Origin: Planctomycetota bacterium | Lineage (GTDB): Bacteria > Planctomycetota > Planctomycetia > Pirellulales > Lacipirellulaceae | Direction of reading: 5' to 3' | Length of the DNA: 5,195 bases | Assembly: GCA_022615465.1 (NCBI GenBank) | Contig: JAKEGR010000002.1 | Span: 1-5,195 of the forward strand | Part shown: one piece after another, positions 1-5,195 of the stretch | Position numbering within the stretch: the stretch's first letter is position 1 | How the letters are laid out: every line of letters starts with the position of its first letter | Translations under genes and position numbers: made by a program | The notes under the pieces: generated by a model | Told to the model about the DNA's origin: nothing | Seen by the model: the letters and a program-made list of their open reading frames with translations, nothing else | The model's database searches: none

Positions 1-127
1 CTGCCGGGTTGATGTACTCCCATTGAAAGATATCGGCCCGTCCTACGCCCGCCAGGGCAAGGCAAACCAGGACGGCTCGGGAAACATGCCCGCCAATCCA
101 ACCCGACTTCGTGAGGTTGAAGCGCAT
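1..127 (-). CDS. Secreted protein with N-terminal signal peptide (3' end beyond window)
   Basis: The first 42 codons of a minus-strand gene are visible, starting at ATG 125-127 and running off the left edge. The N-terminus is basic and polar (MRFNLTKSGWIGGHVSR). It is followed by a hydrophobic core (AVLVCLALAGV) and a short GRA, after which cleavage is likely (residue 31). This is a typical Sec signal peptide, so the product should be exported. The mature start, DIFQWEYINPA, matches my memory of planctomycete secreted proteins that continue into pentapeptide-type repeats and sometimes end in a PEP-CTERM sorting signal. That family link is recall, and none of those domains is in the window. 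The start is supported by GGAG 8 nt upstream. The 366-bp gap and a candidate promoter suggest the gene is transcribed separately from the ATPase operon. I am confident of the reading frame and export signal, and less so of the family. Confidence 0.72.
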   Translation of the reverse strand, partial: MRFNLTKSGWIGGHVSRAVLVCLALAGVGRADIFQWEYINPA

Positions 128-135
128 GGCAACTA

Positions 136-139
136 CTCC
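136..139 (-). promoter_or_regulatory. Shine-Dalgarno sequence of the secreted-protein gene
   Basis: GGAG on the minus strand lies 8 nt upstream of the ATG at 127. This is standard spacing and it fixes the start of a gene too truncated to be found by ORF length. Confidence 0.6.
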
Positions 140-211
140 GATAGAGAAGCTTGGGCGCGATCTCTGATTCGGGCGACGCATAAAACAAATCGCGTCTCGG
201 GACTAGCAGCC

Positions 212-220
212 ATTGTACCA
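212..220 (-). promoter_or_regulatory. Candidate extended -10 promoter (TGGTACAAT)
   Basis: On the minus strand the string TGGTACAAT has a TGn extension followed by TACAAT, one mismatch from the sigma-70 -10 consensus. No good -35 hexamer is visible 16-19 bp upstream, which is tolerable for an extended -10 promoter. Transcription would begin near position 205 and leave a leader of roughly 75-80 nt before the ATG at 127. The position fits a promoter for the secreted-protein gene. The call rests on sequence match alone, and a single hexamer of this kind can occur by chance. Confidence 0.35.
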
Positions 221-330
221 AACTTGCTGCAATCGTGCTTGAGTTTTTTTCTCGTCTTGTGGGGGCGTTCGGTAAGGGCAAAGCGTTCGCTAATCGCTGG
301 CCTGGCCAAGGAAAACCGCCCGCCAATAGT

Positions 331-355
331 AGGCGAGTTTCTACGAAACTCGCCT
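331..355. repeat. Perfect hairpin, 11-bp stem with 3-nt loop
   Basis: AGGCGAGTTTC (331-341) is the exact reverse complement of GAAACTCGCCT (345-355), with loop TAC between. It lies in the intergenic region 18 bp from a second perfect hairpin. There is no clear U-run directly after it on either strand, so it is not a textbook intrinsic terminator. It could still act as an mRNA 3' end structure for the ATPase transcript, or be one half of an interspersed palindromic element. The inverted symmetry is seen directly and the function is inference. Confidence 0.65.
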
Positions 356-373
356 TGTTCCGAAGCTTACCTT

Positions 374-394
374 CCGAGTCTCGGAGAGACTCGG
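374..394. repeat. Perfect hairpin, 9-bp stem with 3-nt loop
   Basis: CCGAGTCTC (374-382) is the exact reverse complement of GAGACTCGG (386-394), with loop GGA. It sits between the hairpin at 331-355 and the small palindrome at 397-408. On the minus strand it is the first strong hairpin reached, about 100 nt after the ATPase stop codon. Two different perfect stems side by side look more like a REP or BIME-type palindromic unit than a single terminator. Copy number elsewhere in the genome cannot be seen here. Confidence 0.62.
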
Positions 395-493
395 CTATTC
401 GAACGAATCTCAACAGCCCGCTGCAAAGTGATTGTGCGTCGGGTGTTGCGCGGCGCCCCGTGATGGGTGATTCGGCGCGGCCGCCGGTGCCAA

Positions 494-3400
494 CTACCAC
501 CGCTCTGGGTAAATCACTGGTTCACGCAGCCAGTCGTCGATCCCCCGGTCATCGTGATCGCAAACAGATCGGCCGTTGGTCGGCTGCGGCTCGTGCCACC
601 AGTACTCCACTTCCGTTGCTGCCGGCACCGGTTTTGGAACAACGTATTCGATGATTTCCACGGCCGGCGGATCGGGGTCATCCAGATCGGTGTCTTCCTC
701 GTCAAGGATTTCGTCAGGCTCCTCAAGCACCTCGTCCGAAATTGGTTCAGGCACTGGCTGCGGCATCGGTTCTTCGACCAATGGAGGCGGCAATTCAGCT
801 ACCGGTTTTGGGGCTGGTTCCGGCTCCGCCGTCTCGCCCACCTCTTCGGAGCGGTTGGGCAGGCGGCGGGTGTCGACTGTGATTTCTCGGAACAACTGCC
901 AGATATGTTCGTGGCACGAGAAGAACAATAGTTGATGGCCTTGCTTCGCGAAGTCGCGGAGCACGGTTACCGCGATTTTCGTGCGTCTGGCATCGAAATT
1001 CACAAACACGTCGTCAAGAATCATGGGGAGATGAATGCCACGTCGGGCAAATGCGGCGACAAGCGCGAGCCGCAAACAGACAAACAGTTGCTCGCGCGTC
1101 CCGCGGCTCAACACTTGGACTGGCAGCGATTCGCCGCTCGCTGAGTCGACAAACAAGATGTCATTCGCCAGCGGCGTCCAGATTCGCCGGTACTTGCCTC
1201 CGGTGATCTGTTCCAGGTAGTTCGAAGCTTCTCGCAGCGTTTCCGGCTGGCGATGTTGCTCATAGTCTTCACGAATGCTATCCAACATCACGCTGACGGT
1301 CGCCCGCTCGCGCCATGCGGCGGCCGATTGCTTGATCTTCTCTTCCACTTGATCGAGTTCAATCTGCTTGGTCGCCAAACCGCGATCCGATGCCTGGACT
1401 CGCTGCTGCTCGATCATCGCACCGCGCTGCTGCAAGATGGTTTTCAGTTGGCGATCGAGTTGTTCTAATTGAGTGGAAAGCGATTCCCAATCGGTTTCCA
1501 GGCGGCCGATCGTTTCGGGAGCCAGGAGTGGCGCAAAGTCCTGCTCGCCGCCATGCTTGCCGATCGCGGCCGCGATTTCCCGCGTCGCTTCCGCCCGTTT
1601 CTTCCGCAGGCCCCCGGCCTCCTCAATGCGTGTGGTCAGTTGCCGAAGCGCCTGTTCATCGTCGACGCCGCACTTCTCAAGCAATGCCTCACGATGACGC
1701 CGCTGGCCGAGCGCCGCCTGGGCGTGTTTTGCTTCCTCGGCTTTGAGTTGCCCGGCTCGCTCACGAAGCCCTTCGCGATGAGTGACCCGCTGTTTCTGCT
1801 GCTGGTGCTCGCGCAGGAGATGATCGAGTTGTTTGAGCGGATGGACGTTTTCCAGACGCAGGCCGGTCTCCTCGGCCAGTCCCACAATCCGCTTCGACAG
1901 GTTGTCGAACTCGCGTTCGCGTCGGGCCATATCGTCGCGGCGGTTTTCGATTCGCGTTTCCAACTCGGCGATCTTCTCGCATTGCCCGGCCATTGTTTCC
2001 AGGTTGTCCGGGCTCACGTTGTCAGGCAATCCCAGCGCCCGCAGCTTCGCCTTCCAATTGCCGGTCGCGGTCGCATGTTTTTCCTGGGCGAGCTGGAGAC
2101 GCCGCTCAGCGGCGCTGATTTCCTGGGCTGCCTCACGTCGTTTGCTTTCGACCGGGAGCAAACGTTCCAACTCCGCCAAGTGCCGCTCGGCATGCTGCAA
2201 TCGAATCGTGACCGAACCTTCCGCCATCGGCAATTCGTGATCAAGCTGAGCCAGTTCCTCCTCGACCGATTCGATTTGTTCGAGCAACTGTTGGAGTTGA
2301 CGGTTGCACACATCGAAGCGGTTCGCCGCCGAATCCTCGACATAGAACTTGAACAGACAAGCAAAGACAGGCCCAATAACGCCCAACGCCGCGAGCCAGC
2401 CGCTGTAATTGCCCAGCCAGTCAGGGGCCAACCACCACGCCCCAAACGCCATGCAACCCAGCACAAAGGATGCCATCAACCAACTGAACAAGGGCATGGG
2501 CACGACCTGCTCTTCGGCCAGTTCCTGGCCCTGCTGCTGCAATTCGTCTGCCTCTTGGCGGGAGGATTCGATCCGCTGCTCGAGATGCTGCCGGCGGCGG
2601 AGTTGAGCGACCAGATCGCTGGCGGCGTCGAACTCCTTGGGCAAGCCGAGCCGTTCGCCGGCCGTCATGGCCGATTCGATCTTCGTGCGAAACTCATGCT
2701 CGCCCGTGCGATGCGAATTGAGATCCTGCTTCGCAGTTTCCAGCATTTGAGCGGCGGCCTCGACGGCACGCGCAGGGGACGCCAATTGCTCCACAATCTC
2801 GGCGGTGATTCGCGGCGGCAGTTTTCCGGCACCGGTCCACTCGTGACTCAGTCGTTCGTTCTCACTAGCGCGGCGAGCCTCAAGATTTGCCACCTCGTGA
2901 GCCAACTCGGCCGCCATCCGCTCTATCGCCTGCAACCAGTCTTGCTGTTCGATGAGTGCATCGAGGCGCTGGCCATTGCGCACTAGCGCATCGTTCACCC
3001 CCAGCCGCTCGGCCTCGTCGCGAAGTTGATGCCGTTGACCGCGGAGGATATCGCGCTGCCGCTCGTGCTCTTCAATCCGCTGGTTCAGGTCATCGAGCCT
3101 CTCCAACGTGCCATCTTCCAGCGTGGGCAAATTGGAGTATTGTTCGAGCTGATTTTCGATCTTCGTCCGTTTGATCCACAACGGCTTGACGCCGATGGCA
3201 ACCTCCAGACGTCGCGCGCGGCCCTCGAGCGATTTGGCCTCGGATTGCAGGCGGTCCACTTCGTCGGCCAGTTCGCGCAACTTCACCGCCGACTGCGCCC
3301 AGCGGCGTCCTTTCGCCATGAGTTCCTCAAGCTCATCACGAAGCTGATCGCGGCGAGCCACCAGCGTTCGGATTTCCGACTGCTGGTCGGCGGAATTTAA

Positions 3401-3928
3401 CAGCCGCAGCCGCGTATTGGCCAACATGTGGATCACATCGTAGAGCGAGATCCGGTCCAGGCCCGAAGTCAGCCGGTAGAGCCACTGGGCAGCCGCCGTG
3501 TCGCTGAGCGTGTTGAGCTCCTGCACTTCGCGCAGCCCAACGGCAAAGATGTTGTTGAACGTCGGTTCGTCCACGTGCTCGAGCGATTCGCGCAGCAAAC
3601 GATCCCCCTGCTCGTCGCCTTCGGCCGTGGTGACCGTGACTTTGCCGACATCCGTCGGGCCGCGATCGGCATAGCGGGCGATCGTCAGGGGGCCGTTGTC
3701 GCCGACAACTTGGATCCAACCACCGGGCCGACCTCCCTCGAGCGGCGGCAGGTAGCGTTCTCGTCGTGTTGGCGAGACACCATACAGCAACGACCGCAGA
3801 AACTGCATCAGCGTCGTTTTCCCGGCTTCGTTCGGACCGTAAAACACTGTGAGCTCTGGCGACACGCCACGTAGCGAGAGGTCGTGCCAGACGCCAAAGC
3901 CGTCGATTTTGATATCAGTGATCTTCAT
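494..3928 (-). CDS. SbcC/Rad50-like AAA ATPase, YhaN type, with membrane hairpin and acidic C-terminal tail
   Basis: This is an 1144-residue SMC-like ATPase. The N-terminal half has MKITDIKIDGFGVWHDL and a Walker A GPNEAGKT at residues 31-38. FNNIFAVGLREVQEL (about 124-138) is typical of the YhaN family. Coiled coils run from about 190-475 and 535-890. Between them, residues 478-501 and 511-530 form two hydrophobic helices with a nine-residue turn, where SbcC/Rad50 has a CxxC zinc hook; no CxxC is present. The C-terminal half has the signature LSRGTREQ (940-947), Walker B MILDDVF (969-975), NFD (977-979) and H-loop SCHEH (1004-1008), so both ATP-binding halves look intact. Residues about 1020-1144 add a Pro/Glu/Asp-rich tail ending in DDWLREPVIYPERW. 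The start was chosen because the family fold begins there; the frame is open further upstream, but that part overlaps the phosphoesterase gene and looks non-coding. No Shine-Dalgarno is visible. It probably works with the upstream phosphoesterase on DNA ends or structures at the membrane; that role is inferred from the family. Confidence 0.93.
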   Translation of the reverse strand: MKITDIKIDGFGVWHDLSLRGVSPELTVFYGPNEAGKTTLMQFLRSLLYGVSPTRRERYLPPLEGGRPGGWIQVVGDNGPLTIARYADRGPTDVGKVTVTTAEGDEQGDRLLRESLEHVDEPTFNNIFAVGLREVQELNTLSDTAAAQWLYRLTSGLDRISLYDVIHMLANTRLRLLNSADQQSEIRTLVARRDQLRDELEELMAKGRRWAQSAVKLRELADEVDRLQSEAKSLEGRARRLEVAIGVKPLWIKRTKIENQLEQYSNLPTLEDGTLERLDDLNQRIEEHERQRDILRGQRHQLRDEAERLGVNDALVRNGQRLDALIEQQDWLQAIERMAAELAHEVANLEARRASENERLSHEWTGAGKLPPRITAEIVEQLASPARAVEAAAQMLETAKQDLNSHRTGEHEFRTKIESAMTAGERLGLPKEFDAASDLVAQLRRRQHLEQRIESSRQEADELQQQGQELAEEQVVPMPLFSWLMASFVLGCMAFGAWWLAPDWLGNYSGWLAALGVIGPVFACLFKFYVEDSAANRFDVCNRQLQQLLEQIESVEEELAQLDHELPMAEGSVTIRLQHAERHLAELERLLPVESKRREAAQEISAAERRLQLAQEKHATATGNWKAKLRALGLPDNVSPDNLETMAGQCEKIAELETRIENRRDDMARREREFDNLSKRIVGLAEETGLRLENVHPLKQLDHLLREHQQQKQRVTHREGLRERAGQLKAEEAKHAQAALGQRRHREALLEKCGVDDEQALRQLTTRIEEAGGLRKKRAEATREIAAAIGKHGGEQDFAPLLAPETIGRLETDWESLSTQLEQLDRQLKTILQQRGAMIEQQRVQASDRGLATKQIELDQVEEKIKQSAAAWRERATVSVMLDSIREDYEQHRQPETLREASNYLEQITGGKYRRIWTPLANDILFVDSASGESLPVQVLSRGTREQLFVCLRLALVAAFARRGIHLPMILDDVFVNFDARRTKIAVTVLRDFAKQGHQLLFFSCHEHIWQLFREITVDTRRLPNRSEEVGETAEPEPAPKPVAELPPPLVEEPMPQPVPEPISDEVLEEPDEILDEEDTDLDDPDPPAVEIIEYVVPKPVPAATEVEYWWHEPQPTNGRSVCDHDDRGIDDWLREPVIYPERW

Positions 3929-4010
3929 GGGATATTCGAGGGTCAAGAGACGTGATTTCGCGGAGTTGGCGGCCAGCTTGTTCGGCCAGAACACCGCGGA
4001 TCGCCTGAAT

Positions 4011-5195
4011 TTACTCCTCCTCCGGTAAATCGCCTGCTTCGAGCGGCAACGATAGCAGGTCCACGCCCAGCTTGCCGGCGCGGCACAACAATTCGCCGCG
4101 TTCTTCCGTGCTATCCACCATCGCGATGACCGCCAACGGATCGTTCCGCAGGTCATCGGGCAGGAACCTATCGAGGTCCAGCGGGAGATCGCCGTGCAGT
4201 TCCAATTCGCGTACCCCTCTGAGAAAATCGCCGAGAACGGTCTCCTGGTCATACCACTCGGCCGGAACGCTGAGCGGCGCACTGCATTCGAGCGAAACGC
4301 TCCACGCCACCGGCGATCGTTCACCAAAACGCCGCCGCAGATCGCGGAGGATCTCGTCCGCAAGCCCGCCTGGTCGCAAGCGATTCACGAGCGGTCCGGT
4401 GCCGCGAATGTTCCAACGCACCAAATGATCCGTGACTGGATTCTTCGCTTGGAGTTTCTCCAGCCGGTCGGTCATTTGCTCATGGAGTTGCTCAGAACGC
4501 GTCGTCGCGGTAACTTCGAGCGATTGTTCGACCCAGCGAACAACATCGGTAGGCGCAAACCGCGTCTTGGCGTGACCGGTGTCGTCCACGGTGACCACGG
4601 TGCAGCCATGGGGGCCAACCTCGCGCGGACCACGTCCCTGTGGCGTGCCGCTATAGTGGGCGATTCCGGGTTCGTGGTCGACGGTCTGATGCAGATGCCG
4701 GCCGCCGAGGGCCATGTAGTGGACGCGGTCGCCCTCGTGTCCGGATGAGTCGTCGGTGCCGTACGCCACGCCGACCGTGAACAAGCCGTGCGCGTCGCGA
4801 TGAAAACCGCTCGCATCGACCTGACCGTCCTCGCGGCAACTGGTTCCCTGTACCCGCGCGATCGTCTCGCCAGAACGCACCATGTCGAATGTTTCGACCC
4901 GGCCGACCGGGAAGACATGCACATTGTCGGGGAGTGGCACACTCCGGGGCCAGTTGTCCGGCAGATCGACGGCACCGCCCGCCCAGTAAACCTGTATGCC
5001 GCGGTCGGCCAGCCTGGCAAACTGATCCAGCAGCAGCACAATTGCCGGCGGACCAGCGCGATCGACGTTCAGCACATCGCCAGCGAGCAACACGGCATCG
5101 GCGTTTTCCGCCAGCGCAGTTTCGAACACCCGCTCGGCGGCCTGAAAGGGCGCTTCAAGCAGTAACTCGCGTAGATGATCCGGTATTTCGGCAAG
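4011..5195 (-). CDS. SbcD/YhaO-like metallophosphoesterase (5' end beyond window), divergent active site
   Basis: The frame is open to the right edge and gives 394 residues ending at TAA 4011-4013. The visible part opens LAEIPDHLRELLLEAPFQAA and continues RVFETALAENADAVLLAGDVLNVD, the usual second segment of SbcD/YhaO-type phosphoesterases. Only the extreme N-terminus with the D-x-H motif is missing. GDVLN (visible residues 39-43) fits the GD metal motif. The expected GNHD is replaced by GGAVD (73-77). The histidine-bearing strand reads GVAYG (142-146). The expected GHxH appears as GGRHLH (164-169). It is followed by YSGTPQGRGPREVGPHG, the familiar post-motif segment. A C-terminal capping region follows. 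SbcD-type enzymes are Mn-dependent nucleases partnered with an SbcC-type ATPase, and the ATPase gene follows after 82 bp, so the pair is likely co-transcribed. Whether this protein still cleaves DNA is doubtful given the motif changes. A GTG at 5127-5129 is internal to the domain and is not the real start. Confidence 0.88.
   Translation of the reverse strand, partial: LAEIPDHLRELLLEAPFQAAERVFETALAENADAVLLAGDVLNVDRAGPPAIVLLLDQFARLADRGIQVYWAGGAVDLPDNWPRSVPLPDNVHVFPVGRVETFDMVRSGETIARVQGTSCREDGQVDASGFHRDAHGLFTVGVAYGTDDSSGHEGDRVHYMALGGRHLHQTVDHEPGIAHYSGTPQGRGPREVGPHGCTVVTVDDTGHAKTRFAPTDVVRWVEQSLEVTATTRSEQLHEQMTDRLEKLQAKNPVTDHLVRWNIRGTGPLVNRLRPGGLADEILRDLRRRFGERSPVAWSVSLECSAPLSVPAEWYDQETVLGDFLRGVRELELHGDLPLDLDRFLPDDLRNDPLAVIAMVDSTEERGELLCRAGKLGVDLLSLPLEAGDLPEEE

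Larger units (their letters stand above)
128..493. other. Intergenic region between ATPase operon and secreted-protein gene
   Basis: I see no supported gene in this stretch. Open frames on the plus strand here have no family resemblance and run into the antisense of the ATPase gene. The half nearest the ATPase stop is GC-rich and holds the hairpins at 331-355 and 374-394, plus a 5-bp palindrome at 397-408 (ATTCG, AA loop, CGAAT). The other half holds a run of seven T at 244-250 on the plus strand, a repeated GCGTTCG (265-271 and 283-289), the candidate promoter and the ribosome binding site. The T run has no strong hairpin before it, and no plus-strand gene needs a terminator there. Confidence 0.6.

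Noticed and set aside
241..254. Run of seven T on the plus strand as an intrinsic terminator
   Set aside because: No stable GC hairpin directly precedes it on the plus strand, and no plus-strand gene ends there.
23..931. Overlapping plus-strand open frames at 23-463, 235-654, 467-931 and 576-935
   Set aside because: They cross the intergenic hairpins and the antisense of the ATPase tail. None has a convincing ribosome site or family motif, and the first also covers the secreted-protein start on the other strand.
1469..2986. A 505-codon open frame on the plus strand within the ATPase gene
   Set aside because: It lies exactly antisense to the coiled-coil and hinge part of the ATPase. It has no recognisable domain, and its composition (Leu, Arg, Gln, Phe rich) is that expected from the complement of Glu/Gln/Leu-rich coiled-coil codons in a GC-rich genome.
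3929..4363. Upstream extension of the ATPase frame (145 extra codons)
   Set aside because: The extension overlaps the phosphoesterase gene out of frame. It is rich in Arg, Trp, Ser and Cys with no family similarity, whereas the family's N-terminus begins at the ATG at 3928.
4194..5165. Plus-strand frames at 4194-4748 and 4788-5165, and the minus-strand frame at 4472-5041
   Set aside because: All are out-of-frame shadows of the phosphoesterase, whose conserved motifs are continuous in a single frame to the window edge.

Overview
The window looks like chromosomal DNA of a planctomycete, probably from the Pirellulales. Three things suggest this: the moderately high GC content, a long ATPase/phosphoesterase gene pair of a kind I associate with that group, and a signal peptide followed by a mature N-terminus (DIFQWEYINPA) that I recall from planctomycete secreted proteins. 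The assignment rests on recognition by eye, not on a search.

All three supported genes lie on the minus strand. Reading in the direction of transcription, from the right edge: (1) 5195-4011, an SbcD/YhaO-type calcineurin-like metallophosphoesterase that has lost its N-terminus to the window edge. Three of the metal-binding motifs I can place look degraded. (2) 3928-494, an 1144-residue SbcC/Rad50-like ATPase of the YhaN type. It has intact N- and C-terminal ATPase halves, long coiled coils, a two-helix membrane hairpin where SbcC/Rad50 carries a zinc hook, and an unusual acidic, proline-rich C-terminal tail. These two genes are 82 bp apart and almost certainly form one operon, phosphoesterase first, as in sbcDC. 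(3) After a 366-bp gap, 127-1 is the start of a secreted protein that runs off the left edge.

The gap at 128-493 holds two perfect short hairpins (331-355 and 374-394) with a third small palindrome beside them. They resemble an interspersed palindromic (REP-like) element and may also end or protect the ATPase mRNA. A candidate extended -10 promoter (212-220) and a clear Shine-Dalgarno sequence (136-139) precede the secreted-protein gene.

The likely joint role of genes 1 and 2 is a membrane-tethered SMC-like complex acting on DNA ends or structures. The altered phosphoesterase motifs raise the possibility that the partner is no longer a nuclease. The plus strand has several long open frames, up to 505 codons, but they are antisense shadows of the ATPase gene.
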